From assembly GCA_934394595.1 (NCBI GenBank), contig CAKRRX010000001.1:51337-115336 (forward strand): a stretch of 64,000 nucleotides of DNA, read 5' to 3'. Below are positions 45,919-53,945 of the stretch, in pieces. The position numbers and the translations under genes were made by a program. Within the stretch, counting starts at the first letter, position 1; every line of letters begins with the position of its first letter. Origin of the DNA: an uncultured Blautia sp. (GTDB lineage Bacteria; Bacillota; Clostridia; Lachnospirales; Lachnospiraceae). The notes beneath the pieces were generated by a model. The model made no database searches, was not told the origin of the DNA, and saw only the letters and a list, made by a program, of their open reading frames with translations.

Positions 45919-46317
45919 TCACCCCTTAGCTCCTCTTATTCCAATAAGTCCGCTTAAAGCTTCTTGTAACACACGAGAGTAATTTACCCCTCGTTTATCA
46001 GCTTCCACACTCATCCAGTATGGAATTGTACAGTTCTTTTTAACAGCCCTATTGTCTGCTTTTCTTCGATACTCAGAAAAATCAATATCAACTAGTGTAA
46101 CAATATCATCTTTTTCTGGTTTTACTTTTACACTATATGGCTGTGGAATTTCTTTTCCGTCATCCTGAAAGTCAATTCCCATCAATCCAATAGCATCTCT
46201 TGCCATTTCCATTGCGTCAGGGATGGACTCGCCCTGTGTTCCAATATCAAAATCTGGAACCTTCACATAGTATCCGTCCCTGGTTTTTTCCATAAAAACT
46301 GGATACGCTGCCTTCAT
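45919..46317 (-). CDS. hicB: HicB-family antitoxin
   Basis: 132 aa. The N-terminal HicB fold shows YPVFMEKTRDGYYVKVPDFD, GTQGESIPDAMEMARDAIGL; the C-terminus has a ribbon-helix-helix (NCTIPYWMSVEADKRGVNYSRVLQEAL) for operator binding. It neutralises HicA. HicA comes first in this operon. Confidence 0.93.
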   Translation of the reverse strand: MKAAYPVFMEKTRDGYYVKVPDFDIGTQGESIPDAMEMARDAIGLMGIDFQDDGKEIPQPYSVKVKPEKDDIVTLVDIDFSEYRRKADNRAVKKNCTIPYWMSVEADKRGVNYSRVLQEALSGLIGIRGAKG

Positions 46318-46394
46318 TGTTTTTCCTCCTTAAACATCCTGTGTATGGTATTAAGCTTATGAGGTTTTAACCAAACTAGAACAAGACACTGGGG

Positions 46395-46568
46395 TTATTT
46401 CAACCCCAGTTTTTTCACAATGTCTTGCGCAAGACGTTCATTGATTTCGGAATGTCGTGGGATAGGCTCAACTCTGTATCCATCTGTATAGAGGTCATGA
46501 TTGCCACCATTTCGTTTAAAAAACCACCCATTTCGCTCAAGACGTTTGATTAGGTCTTTTCTTTTCAT
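46395..46568 (-). CDS. hicA: HicA-family mRNA interferase toxin
   Basis: 57 aa, a complete small HicA. It reads MKRKDLIKRLERNGWFFKRNG, then the catalytic His segment GGNHDLYTDGYRVEPIPRHS and ERLAQDIVKKLGL. HicA is a double-stranded-RNA-binding-fold RNase that cuts mRNA. A hairpin (ACTGGGGTT / AACCCCAGT) sits on its stop codon, 77 nt before hicB, and may tune the toxin-antitoxin ratio. Confidence 0.93.
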   Translation of the reverse strand: MKRKDLIKRLERNGWFFKRNGGNHDLYTDGYRVEPIPRHSEINERLAQDIVKKLGLK

Positions 46569-46611
46569 CTAGTCACCTCATGCGAAACTATTATTTACTT
46601 GTTACAAGTAT

Positions 46612-46665
46612 ATTATACGCACTTTATACGTATTTGTCAATAGTAAATGCGTATTTTATACGCAT
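46612..46665 (-). promoter_or_regulatory. hicAB promoter and operator
   Basis: Consensus promoter on the minus strand: TTGACA (46640-46635), 17 bp, TATAAT (46617-46612). A perfect palindrome ATGCGTAT-TTT-ATACGCAT (46647-46665) lies just upstream. Further ATACG half-sites lie in the spacer. HicB's ribbon-helix-helix is the likely binder. Confidence 0.8.
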
Positions 46666-46746
46666 AAAGTAAAAGACACCTTTTTAGATGTCTTTTACTC
46701 GGTGACTATAAGTGGTTTTGCACCATTATAGCGGTGGCGCGGCCAA

Positions 46747-46819
46747 TCGGAACACCAGGACTCGAACCTGCAGCTCAGATGAACCGCTCATGCTCCCTCC
46801 CGATTGGGGAGGTGTTCCG
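46747..46819 (-). tRNA. tRNA-like element with degenerate anticodon arm
   Basis: A 73-nt segment with canonical tRNA spacing. Acceptor stem is CGGAACA / TGTTCCG (7/7) with discriminator A; D-arm TCCC / GGGA with loop CAATCGGGA; T-arm CAGG / CCTG with the normal TTCGAGT loop. The anticodon arm does not fold properly (two or three pairs of five, no U33), so the isotype cannot be assigned. It could be a phage pseudo-tRNA or another structured RNA. Confidence 0.45.
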
Positions 46820-47243
46820 GTAGCTGTGCTCCTGATACGTTGCCGTCCAGAATGTCACAGCAAAGCAGGTTTTTCCCTTGATTATCGTACAAGTGAGTCC
46901 TTTCCTGCAAAAACACATAAACGCCGCTTATCTACTAAGCAGTAACAGTACCTTTGGCCTTGGTCTGGTACTAACCAAATCAACTGCCAGGCTGTAACAC
47001 CTGGCAGTCGCTTGCGATCCATACGTGCCGCTGTACCAATCGCTTGGAGGTTTCCGGATTCTTTTTTTGCGAATCCATATTTTTATTTATGTCTGCAACA
47101 TTTTTCTGTTTTCCTACTCTCGAAGTACACAGACAGTTTTGCGGCACATTCATCACACTACTTTAGGGGGATTCCTCTACAGGAATTTTTCAGTGATTCC
47201 AGTCTACATAGTACCATAGAAAAAGCGAACATGACCGAACATT
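46820..47243. other. 424-nt non-coding leader between late regulator and tRNA-like element
   Basis: No coding frame with a ribosome binding site was found. It holds a hairpin with arms ACTGCCAG / CTGGCAGT (46983-47008) and a possible minus-strand promoter (TTGCAG 46910-46905, 18 bp, GATAAT 46886-46881). It is a good candidate for the phage late promoter and packaging-site region, given ArpU/RinA on one side and terminase on the other. Confidence 0.45.
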
Positions 47244-47717
47244 TTACAAATTTTCCAAATTCTTTTTCAGATATCGGTCATGGCGCATCCGGCAATTATC
47301 TTCGGTGTACTTGATTCGGCGTTTCGGGAACCTGTCGTTCATGTTCAGGGCGACTGCTGCCCAGGTCATGTCATCCAGATAGTAGAACCGGAACATCTGT
47401 CTTAAATCGCTCTGGGGGATTTTCTCAATGAAATCATCTACCGCATTGACCGCTTCCTGCAGTTCATCTTCCAGGATCTGCAACTTTACAATTCTTTTCC
47501 TGATCATATTTTTCACTTGATCCACTTCTGGGACGGGATAGCCAGTTATCTTGATTGAACCAATGGTACCATCTTTTCTTGTCCCCTTAACCGTATCCGA
47601 TACCACGCCTTCTTTTTCGATTCTGGCCAGTCTGCGTTCATCCCGGTCTTTTCGATCCTGCAGGTTCTTGATTTCCTCTTTGAGTTCTATGTATTGCTCC
47701 AGCACTGTCTTGTCCAT
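47244..47717 (-). CDS. ArpU/RinA-like late transcription regulator
   Basis: 157 aa; ATG 47717 follows GGAGGTGATACCG. An N-terminal coiled coil (YIELKEEIKNLQDRKDRDERRL), then KNMIRKRIVKLQILEDEL, and a C-terminal sigma-4-like helix-turn-helix (LRQMFRFYYLDDMTWAAVALNMN). Such proteins switch on late phage genes and are found just before terminase, as here. Confidence 0.82.
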   Translation of the reverse strand: MDKTVLEQYIELKEEIKNLQDRKDRDERRLARIEKEGVVSDTVKGTRKDGTIGSIKITGYPVPEVDQVKNMIRKRIVKLQILEDELQEAVNAVDDFIEKIPQSDLRQMFRFYYLDDMTWAAVALNMNDRFPKRRIKYTEDNCRMRHDRYLKKNLENL

Positions 47718-47862
47718 CGGTATCACCTCCCAGCTGTTCGTATCTGCGTATCAGCACTATAATCGCCGGCTCTGATCTGGCATCCTCCAGGAGCTTCCTG
47801 GCCTTGTCTGGATTCATGTTGTAGGCTCTTGCCATCTGTAATACAATTTTGTCGTCAGTCAT
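47638..47862 (-). CDS. Hypothetical phage protein, 74 aa
   Basis: ATG 47862 follows GGAGGTACCGG. The first 50 residues (MTDDKIVLQMARAYNMNPDKARKLL, IIVLIRRYEQLGG) look real; the last 24 overlap the late regulator gene in another frame. No family recognised; a small helical protein. Confidence 0.6.
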   Translation of the reverse strand: MTDDKIVLQMARAYNMNPDKARKLLEDARSEPAIIVLIRRYEQLGGDTDGQDSAGAIHRTQRGNQEPAGSKRPG

Positions 47863-48205
47863 CCGGTACCTCCGAATCACGTGGCATCTGGAAAATCATT
47901 TTCTTTTCAAGTTCTTCTCCTAATGTTTCTGCGAGTAATTCATTCTCTTTTGTGAGGGGTGCTTCTCTGAGTGTTTTTCCGATTTCCGGAATAATACCTT
48001 TGATGATCTCAGAACCCACACAAGCTTTCTGAATCATATCCAGTACCTTGGTGGCTTTCCTTTTGGTGGAATATTTACCAATATCTAAGGTTTCATCGGT
48101 ATCTGAGCAGGTGATTCTTACATCACCCTCAACTTCCATTATTCCAATTGCCGGTGAAGTATCGAAATTGATTAAAAGTTCTCTATTCTGACTTCTGATT
48201 AACAT
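47855..48205 (-). CDS. Hypothetical phage protein, 116 aa
   Basis: Start ATG 48205 after GGGAGAAGAAAGAAA. The N-terminal half is beta-rich (LLINFDTSPAIGIMEVEGDVRITC) and the C-terminal half helical (RKATKVLDMIQKACVGSEII). Overlaps neighbours slightly, as is usual in phage early operons. Function unknown. Confidence 0.65.
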   Translation of the reverse strand: MLIRSQNRELLINFDTSPAIGIMEVEGDVRITCSDTDETLDIGKYSTKRKATKVLDMIQKACVGSEIIKGIIPEIGKTLREAPLTKENELLAETLGEELEKKMIFQMPRDSEVPDD

Positions 48206-48365
48206 TTTCTTTCTTCTCCCACTTTCTGCACTCCCTGCAGCGAATCTTGTCACTGCAGAAGGTACCATTGATTTTTATGTACCTCGAACAGGTCGGGTGA
48301 ACATATACAATCAGCTCCCCCACCCTACCAGTGCTGTGTTTACAGGTTTTGTATTTTTCTGCCAT
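48183..48365 (-). CDS. Small Cys-rich phage protein, 60 aa
   Basis: Reads MAEKYKTCKHSTGRVGELIV with Cys8, Cys26, and CRECRKW near the end (C-x4-CxxC), a probable zinc knuckle. AAGGAGCTGACT precedes the start. Confidence 0.68.
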   Translation of the reverse strand: MAEKYKTCKHSTGRVGELIVYVHPTCSRYIKINGTFCSDKIRCRECRKWEKKENVNQKSE

Positions 48366-48367
48366 AG

Positions 48368-48949
48368 TCAGCTCCTTATCGTTTCATACAGTTTCTTCTT
48401 GGCGTTGTATTTCAGCGTAACAGGCATACCGCAGTTTATACAGTTCAGCTCAATCAGATCTGCGGTCTCATTCGTAAAATATCTTGCCGTACCACCGCAT
48501 TCACAGTTGATAAATGCCCTTTTCAAATCCTTTAGTTCCGTCTTCTCGCCGCATTCTTTGCATCCAAAATAGCTAAGCTGATATTTGGCGCAGAAGGTTT
48601 TTATCTTCCCGCAGTGTTCACAGCGAATATGTAAAAATCCGGTATAGCCTCTTAGTTCCTGCGTCAGATTTTTATTGATCTCCATAGGTGCCGCCTCTGG
48701 TTCTTCCCGAACAGGTTCTTTGGGGGCATTTTTTTCCGGTGTTACCATCTGATTCACAGCCTCTTTAAAATCCGGATTCTCCACAGCCGGTACTTCAACC
48801 AGGAATCGTTTCCCGTTCAAAACAGTTCCCAGTGACCGGAACAGGTATCTTTCTTTTCCGGGTTCCATAACACGATCTGGTGCAACCAGAACTTTCTTTC
48901 CCTGGAGAAACTTCTTCAATGCGTCCTCTAACTTCATTTCCTGCAGCAT
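48368..48949 (-). CDS. Zinc-ribbon phage protein, 193 aa
   Basis: N-terminal part unknown (EDALKKFLQGKKVLVAPDRVM). From residue 105, three zinc-ribbon-like pairs: RCEHCGK, GCKECGEKTE, NCECGGTARYF and NCINCGMPVTL. AGAGGAGGATGAG precedes the ATG. Possible nucleic-acid binding. Its neighbours on both sides also carry Cys clusters. Confidence 0.7.
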   Translation of the reverse strand: MLQEMKLEDALKKFLQGKKVLVAPDRVMEPGKERYLFRSLGTVLNGKRFLVEVPAVENPDFKEAVNQMVTPEKNAPKEPVREEPEAAPMEINKNLTQELRGYTGFLHIRCEHCGKIKTFCAKYQLSYFGCKECGEKTELKDLKRAFINCECGGTARYFTNETADLIELNCINCGMPVTLKYNAKKKLYETIRS

Positions 48950-48952
48950 AAC

Positions 48953-49144
48953 TCATCCTCCTCTCTTTTTGCCAAGCATTCCAGCAGTACCATTTGTATT
49001 TGTAGTGCTTAATACTGTTGATTGCTCCGTTATTAGCTCCTGCTGCCACTTTCTGCAGGTATGATCATCTGTTACCAGGATTCCCTTTCGATTGCATAGT
49101 CCGTCTTCGTTATCTTTGCATGTCCTGCATATTTTTTCTTCCAT
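48953..49144 (-). CDS. Small Cys-rich phage protein, 63 aa
   Basis: Starts MEEKICRTCKDNEDGLCNRKG, with a later Cys in DDHTCRKWQ: a four-Cys site (CxxC, C, C). The C-terminal 25 residues are low complexity. GAAAGGAAAATCAG precedes the start; overlaps the 94-aa gene. Confidence 0.65.
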   Translation of the reverse strand: MEEKICRTCKDNEDGLCNRKGILVTDDHTCRKWQQELITEQSTVLSTTNTNGTAGMLGKKRGG

Positions 49145-49394
49145 CTGATTTTCCTTTCTCCAGTATTTCTTTTCTCGTCAGGTTCCAGTCGATCAGCAGC
49201 TTGGCATCTCTGGTACCGCTGATCGGAGTATCTACTGCTTCCACCAGGTATTTTTTATCCAGAGCGTATACTCCGGCAATGGCAGCTCTTACTTGGCGTG
49301 GCTTCTTTTTATACATCCTGCAGATATCTTCCACCAAGACGCTCGCCTCTACTATGTGCCCTTCGAGGTCTGTGATCTGATATAGTTTCTTCAT
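49110..49394 (-). CDS. Hypothetical phage protein, 94 aa
   Basis: N-terminal strand-helix unit (MKKLYQITDLEGHIVEASVL) with CRMYKKKPRQVRAAIAGVYAL, which looks like a small DNA-binding helix pair. AAGGAGCTGACT precedes the ATG. No family assigned. Confidence 0.65.
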   Translation of the reverse strand: MKKLYQITDLEGHIVEASVLVEDICRMYKKKPRQVRAAIAGVYALDKKYLVEAVDTPISGTRDAKLLIDWNLTRKEILEKGKSDGRKNMQDMQR

Positions 49395-49405
49395 AGTCAG
49401 CTCCT

Positions 49406-49960
49406 TTAGTGTCCGCTTCTAAGCATGCAAAACAGTAATTCTATCAAGGAGCGTTTTCTTGGCCCTTCACGGCACGGCAATACAGTTGCCAGCTTCCACC
49501 TGTCCAGATCTATATCTATCGGCGTAGGATTTTCAAATTCGTCTGTAGCTTCTGCATACGTTGGTATTGCAACCATTACGCCAAAATAATTTGAGGAGTC
49601 CGGAAACCGATCATGCATGTGTTTTGCCATTTTCCCACTGCGAAAATCCGGTAAAATATCCTTGTAGCACTCCATTGTGGTTACAATATAGTTTTTCTCT
49701 CCCAGGAAGTTGAGGCCGTTCCCGCTATAGACATCTTCTTTACAGCTTTTGATTTCATAGCAAGTAATTATGCCCTTTTCAATTCCGGATATAGACATCT
49801 GATCTGCTGGAGAAAATTGCATATAATCAACTCTTTTTCCTCTAGCCGTCCATGGGTCAACACTCACCTCACTGGCCCAGTGTTTCCCAGCTCCTGCAAA
49901 GCGTGTATTTATGAGTATCTGTCCAAGGAATTTTGTCGTTTCTGCTCTTGTCATCTTCAT
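49406..49960 (-). CDS. Putative PD-(D/E)XK-type nuclease, 184 aa
   Basis: The segment KRVDYMQFSPADQ … GIITCYEIKSCKEDV has the D-x(n)-E-x-K core of PD-(D/E)XK nucleases (MmcB/VRR-like phage proteins). It is followed by FLGEKNYIVTTMECYKDI. Role in phage DNA metabolism is inferred. Short overlap with the 77-aa gene upstream. Confidence 0.7.
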   Translation of the reverse strand: MKMTRAETTKFLGQILINTRFAGAGKHWASEVSVDPWTARGKRVDYMQFSPADQMSISGIEKGIITCYEIKSCKEDVYSGNGLNFLGEKNYIVTTMECYKDILPDFRSGKMAKHMHDRFPDSSNYFGVMVAIPTYAEATDEFENPTPIDIDLDRWKLATVLPCREGPRKRSLIELLFCMLRSGH

Positions 49961-50190
49961 CGCCTCTCTTCAATTTCTATCGCACGATCAAAGAGCCAGC
50001 GGAACGCTTCCAGAATTGTATCTTTGGTGATGCCATTATGTGTCGGCATATCCAATACAGCCCAAATTGCCCGAAGCTTTTCGTCTTCGCTATACTTGCC
50101 GCTCTTGATCTGCTGGAAAACAGCCTGTGCTTTCCCGATATTTATTCCATACTTTTCTATATCGTGATTTTTCATTTTGTTTATACTCAT
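49957..50190 (-). CDS. Hypothetical phage protein, 77 aa
   Basis: A helical protein (EKYGINIGKAQAVFQQIKSG, LRAIWAVLDMPTHNGITKDT, EAFRWLFDRAIEIEERR). AGGAGCTGGCT precedes the start. Common small gene in phage early operons; function unknown. Confidence 0.65.
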   Translation of the reverse strand: MSINKMKNHDIEKYGINIGKAQAVFQQIKSGKYSEDEKLRAIWAVLDMPTHNGITKDTILEAFRWLFDRAIEIEERR

Positions 50191-50525
50191 AGCCAGCTCC
50201 TCCCAAATATCTTCCGGAATTCTTCCCTGCTGCCACCCTCGGCTTCAAAAGCTTCCTGACCCATTCTGTGGAGTTCATCCATTACTGCCTGGTCTCTATG
50301 CACGGCGTGTGGCCCAAACTGGTGACATTCCCGGCATAGATCTACTTTCAGTCCGTATTCTTCGGATAATTTCCGGTTGGGACCGCCGAATATATGATGT
50401 TCTTCTGTTTGGGCGTATCGTCCGCATAAGTAGCATCTTCCTTTCCTGCTGCCTAAGATGCTGGCCGGATGTGATCTTCTTTTTTTCTTTTTGGTTCCTT
50501 TCGGGAACTTCAGTTCTACATCCAT
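50187..50525 (-). CDS. HNH-family nuclease-like protein
   Basis: 112 aa from ATG 50525. A basic start (FPKGTKKKKRRSHPASIL) is followed by a zinc/HNH module: GRCYLCGRYAQTEEHHIFGG and VDLCRECHQFGPHAVHRD. The paired Cys motifs and EHH core fit an HNH recombination endonuclease. A longer frame runs upstream, but those codons belong to a separate, frameshifted gene. Confidence 0.78.
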   Translation of the reverse strand: MDVELKFPKGTKKKKRRSHPASILGSRKGRCYLCGRYAQTEEHHIFGGPNRKLSEEYGLKVDLCRECHQFGPHAVHRDQAVMDELHRMGQEAFEAEGGSREEFRKIFGRSWL

Positions 50526-50783
50526 ACGCCCACCAGATTCTGCGGATCCCACGGTGTAGCCGGAAGAAACATTAACCTTGTATGGTACCGGAACAACGTA
50601 TGGAGTTCTTTCACGTTTTTTCTCACTATTACAATATTTGTTGGCCGCGATCCCTCGAATAGTCTCGCTACGCTTTTTTCCCGGGTAGTCAGTTGGATTT
50701 TTATATATTGCAAATGACGGAATTTTCATTTCGCTCATGTCTATCTGAGCTACATTTTCTACAATTACATCTTTTTTGAACAC
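50516..50783 (-). pseudogene. Frameshifted small phage gene (about 89 aa when repaired)
   Basis: GTG 50783 follows AAGGAGCGAAA and reads through KIPSFAIYKNPTDYPGK. An A6 tract at this point then shifts the frame. With one A removed the protein continues PGKSVARLFEGSRPTNIVIV and ends LVGVWM, overlapping the HNH start. The repaired sequence matches a small phage family with a 'DYPgkfVARLfd…PTn' core that I recall from related phages. Either a mutation, a base-calling error or transcriptional slippage. Confidence 0.65.
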
Positions 50784-50860
50784 TTTCGCTCCTTTCTCCC
50801 TGCCCCTTACAGGTCGGAGCAGGGAAGTAAAATTGTGATATATTAGATTTAAAAAGCACC

Positions 50861-51304
50861 CTACTTAATTCCGAGTTCTTCGTAGATGTTATAATTGGCC
50901 AGATCTTCAAATTCTATATCGATATTCATTTCCCTTTTGGCCTGTTCGTAGGCTTTTGCAGTTCCAATACGATCCACGTAAGCCCTGGCCGCATTGTAAT
51001 CGTCAAGGAACCGCTTGTTTTCCGTTGTATATCCCCAGGCCATTTTAATTGCATACAAGGAAATCACCACATTCACAATTGCTATATAATCTTCTGCCTG
51101 TTCCAACTTTTCCTGTGCTTCCCGGATCACAGCATCCGTTACAATTTCTGTCGTTTCCTCTTCCTTTGCCTTAAGGTAATTCTGCAAAATTACAGCCTGT
51201 TGACCTGTCAGTCCGGCAATCTGTGCCAGAGATACTCTAAAGTCTAAAGGCAGCTTACATTTTTCCTGTTCTCTGGCCTGTCGCCTTCTCTCTGCCCTGT
51301 TCAT
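50861..51304 (-). CDS. Hypothetical phage protein, 147 aa
   Basis: A helical protein with a basic start (MNRAERRRQAREQEKCK), LAQIAGLTGQQAVILQNYLK and IVNVVISLYAIKMAWGY. It overlaps the 746-aa gene by 4 nt and is probably its partner. No family recognised. Confidence 0.65.
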   Translation of the reverse strand: MNRAERRRQAREQEKCKLPLDFRVSLAQIAGLTGQQAVILQNYLKAKEEETTEIVTDAVIREAQEKLEQAEDYIAIVNVVISLYAIKMAWGYTTENKRFLDDYNAARAYVDRIGTAKAYEQAKREMNIDIEFEDLANYNIYEELGIK

Positions 51305-53541
51305 TTTTTCACCTTCTGAAGCTCTTTCAAAAACTCAACCAGTTCCGTTTCACTGTTTGGAAATTTGTTGTATTTTTCATGGTATGTCCATTTGGGGATA
51401 TGGTCATTTCTTTTCGGCTCAGGACCTCCAACCAAGTGCATATAATATAATTCGCCCGGATTGTACCACTGTGACCGTTTCGGTTCTGGAGCATACTCTT
51501 CTACGATCAATCGCGCGCCATTCTCAAAATCATATTTGTAATATCTCACACCTGTATGCTTGTCTTCGTACCAAATCCCCCATAATTTATAGGTTCTCAG
51601 CCACGTTTTGCGCTCTGTATCATTTCGCATAATTTCCAGAGGCTGTTGTTCAGAATCTCCCTCTTGGTATGCCTTCACCACATTTCTGATCAACCTAAGA
51701 CCACCGGTAATGATCTGTTTTTCTAATATCGTCCTCTTCGGTACACCTTGATCTGCAATGGAAAGAAAATCTTTCAGTTCTGTTTCTGCCGATTCCAGAA
51801 TATCTTTCATCAATGCTTCTGATGGAATCGGAATATCATTAAGCTCTGGCGGCCACTTTTCTAGTACTTTCGGATTCTGATCTATAAAATTGCCATCATC
51901 TTCAATTTCCCATTGCCTTTCGTCCCTGTTTTCTGCTGCCTGCTGGCAACATTCTGACTTGGTTTGTTGTGTCAGCATATACTCTGGATGGTTCGCGATA
52001 TTATCCTGTCCTGGAATCTGATCAGTATCATTATTAGCCGTTTCAGTCGTCTCTGGCCTATGGGTGGAAGCATCACACTCCAGCTTGCACTCGCCTCGCA
52101 TACTGCAGTTCCAGCAGCATTTTTCATGGCAATTTTCTCCATTTCCAGGATTGTGTTTGTGTTCTTCCGATAAAGTACAGGTTTTTCGAGGATCATATGC
52201 GCACCTGCCAATATTGGGGAGGATCTCATTTTTCTGTTGCGCCGGCGCAAATTCTTCTACCGGAGTTGTGAGATTCTGATATTCTGTCTCCATGCGTGTT
52301 TTTGAGACATAACATATTGTCCGGCCAAACTGATCGTAAAAAACAAAATCTCCTCGTCCCGGTCTATAAACTGCTGCAAACTCTGCGCCCATAGCACGAA
52401 ATCGCTTTGTTCCTCCCGGGAGAAGACCAGTATATCCGCAGTCCAGGAAGCTCCTTACCATTCTGGCAGTGGTTGGATCAAATACTTCGTTCGAATCATA
52501 GTGAGGATAATTCTCTTTTCCTTTCTGGCGTTCTTCCTTTTTCTCTTTCTTCCAGGCCTTTTCCATACTGCAGCCCTGACAGTCATTGGAAATGCAGGTT
52601 TCCTCATGCTTGTATATGCAATTCGGAAAACGCTTTTCATGCAGGTTTCCGCTTTTAAGTGCTATTTCTTGATCTTTTTCCTTATTTTTATTTAGATTTT
52701 CTGTACTCTGGGAATCTGATATTGTTTCGGCATTTTCCGAAGCGCAATGGTCATTATCCTCATATGCAATTTCTTGACTTTCACCTTCAAATACAGCTTC
52801 ATATGTATGTCCTCCTGCTGCCAATGGATCAAACAGTTCTCTCATGGTACGTAAAAAGTCTTCCCATGAAAGGTCTTCTGCTTCATTCTGGCCAATCTTG
52901 GCAAATAACGGAGTCGGATACTTGTGGAACATAAGAAAAGCATTATCTGTTTTAAAAGTACTTTTGTCTTTATACACAATATCTGCCATTTCTTTTATAG
53001 AATTAGAAGCATAAGCTTCGCTTGCATATAGCGTGTTCAAGGTCTTTTTCTTGTTTCGGAAGTATTCAAAGATAGTATCTTTTAAAATTTGCTCAGGGGT
53101 ATGCTGTTCCTGCTGCCAGTTTAAAAGTCTGGCCGGATTGTTTTCCTGTTCTTTGTTGTACTCCTTTAAGTCCCTGATGTCCTCCCGGTATGTCTCCGGG
53201 TATAGATGACTTCTGTCTTCCTCCGGGAGCTGCCGCATATCCACAAGCTTCGAAAACTCAAAGTTTTTATATTTTTCCTGGATTTCCGGTCTGTCCCCAG
53301 GAACTGAAAAGGTTTCATACACCTTTTTAAATTTCGAAACATTATCAGCGGACATGTTGTATTCTGCCTTTGCAAATTCCGTAAGGGAACTATAACCATC
53401 TTCCCGGAATCTCCCAGAAGCTTCTATCCTGGTAAGCTGCCAGCCAATCATAACGAAGCTTTTCCCTATCCCGAACAGGTTTTCCTTGATTGAAGTCTTC
53501 GCTTCCTCATATCCCTGTAGGGTAAGTTGATATTCTTCCAT
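51301..53541 (-). CDS. Large mosaic phage protein with Cys clusters (unknown)
   Basis: 746 aa. The N-terminus (FGIGKSFVMIGWQLTRIEASGRF, YSSLTEFAKAEYNMSADNVSKF) resembles DNA-binding host-nuclease-type/DUF3102-like domains. The middle carries two Cys clusters (CIYKHEETCISNDCQGCS and CHEKCCWNCSMRGECKLEC) and a segment PTTARMVRSFLDCGYTGLLPGG. The C-terminus is aromatic-rich (TYKLWGIWYEDKHTGVRYYK). It looks like several modules joined by low-complexity linkers. It sits in the replication region beside the HUH Rep gene, so a replication role is possible. Confidence 0.65.
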   Translation of the reverse strand: MEEYQLTLQGYEEAKTSIKENLFGIGKSFVMIGWQLTRIEASGRFREDGYSSLTEFAKAEYNMSADNVSKFKKVYETFSVPGDRPEIQEKYKNFEFSKLVDMRQLPEEDRSHLYPETYREDIRDLKEYNKEQENNPARLLNWQQEQHTPEQILKDTIFEYFRNKKKTLNTLYASEAYASNSIKEMADIVYKDKSTFKTDNAFLMFHKYPTPLFAKIGQNEAEDLSWEDFLRTMRELFDPLAAGGHTYEAVFEGESQEIAYEDNDHCASENAETISDSQSTENLNKNKEKDQEIALKSGNLHEKRFPNCIYKHEETCISNDCQGCSMEKAWKKEKKEERQKGKENYPHYDSNEVFDPTTARMVRSFLDCGYTGLLPGGTKRFRAMGAEFAAVYRPGRGDFVFYDQFGRTICYVSKTRMETEYQNLTTPVEEFAPAQQKNEILPNIGRCAYDPRKTCTLSEEHKHNPGNGENCHEKCCWNCSMRGECKLECDASTHRPETTETANNDTDQIPGQDNIANHPEYMLTQQTKSECCQQAAENRDERQWEIEDDGNFIDQNPKVLEKWPPELNDIPIPSEALMKDILESAETELKDFLSIADQGVPKRTILEKQIITGGLRLIRNVVKAYQEGDSEQQPLEIMRNDTERKTWLRTYKLWGIWYEDKHTGVRYYKYDFENGARLIVEEYAPEPKRSQWYNPGELYYMHLVGGPEPKRNDHIPKWTYHEKYNKFPNSETELVEFLKELQKVKK

Positions 53542-53546
53542 TTTTT

Positions 53547-53942
53547 CTAAACCTCCTCTTCATTCGGCATAGCCCTGTGATACTGATATCTTACTGTGTG
53601 TATTGTTTCCAGCTCCAGGAGCTGTGCCCAGAGTTTTTCATTTTTTACCGGTTCGCCGGCGCTGTTTTTCCAGCCGTTTTGCTTCCACTTTTTGGCGTAT
53701 TTGTGATACGTGGCCAGATAGCTGCAGTCTGTGTGGACTGTTACCAGGGCTGGCCGGATCAGCCGCTGGAATGCAGCTATGATCGTCAGTAGTGCCAGCT
53801 GGTTCTGTGTGGTCCCTTCCGGCATCCGGCCTACGCCCTGACGGAACTGGTCTTTACAGGTGATCTTGTAGTAGTACTTTGCTTCCTTGGGCTTTGGCGC
53901 CCGGGATGATGTGTATATGTATATCTCTGTCTGTAGTGCCAC
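53547..53942 (-). CDS. RNase H-fold protein, probably catalytically inactive
   Basis: 131 aa with the RNase HI layout: EIYIYTSSRAPKPKEAKYYYKI, TTQNQLALLTIIAAFQRL, VTVHTDCSYLATYHKYAKKW and NEKLWAQLLELETIHTVRYQYH. In RNase HI the motif residues are Asp, Glu, Asp and Asp. Here the first is Tyr/Thr and the Glu position is Asn/Gln; only Asp72 (HTDCSYL) remains. Likely a binding-only variant. Confidence 0.65.
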   Translation of the reverse strand: MALQTEIYIYTSSRAPKPKEAKYYYKITCKDQFRQGVGRMPEGTTQNQLALLTIIAAFQRLIRPALVTVHTDCSYLATYHKYAKKWKQNGWKNSAGEPVKNEKLWAQLLELETIHTVRYQYHRAMPNEEEV

Positions 53943-53945
53943 TTT

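Noticed and set aside
46388-46414. Plus-strand terminator at the hicA stop as evidence of a plus-strand gene
   Set aside because: No plus-strand promoter or coding frame leads into it; it is better read as a hairpin within the hicAB transcript.
46712-46945. 77-codon plus-strand open frame over the tRNA-like element
   Set aside because: No ribosome binding site, unusual composition, and it covers the structured RNA region.
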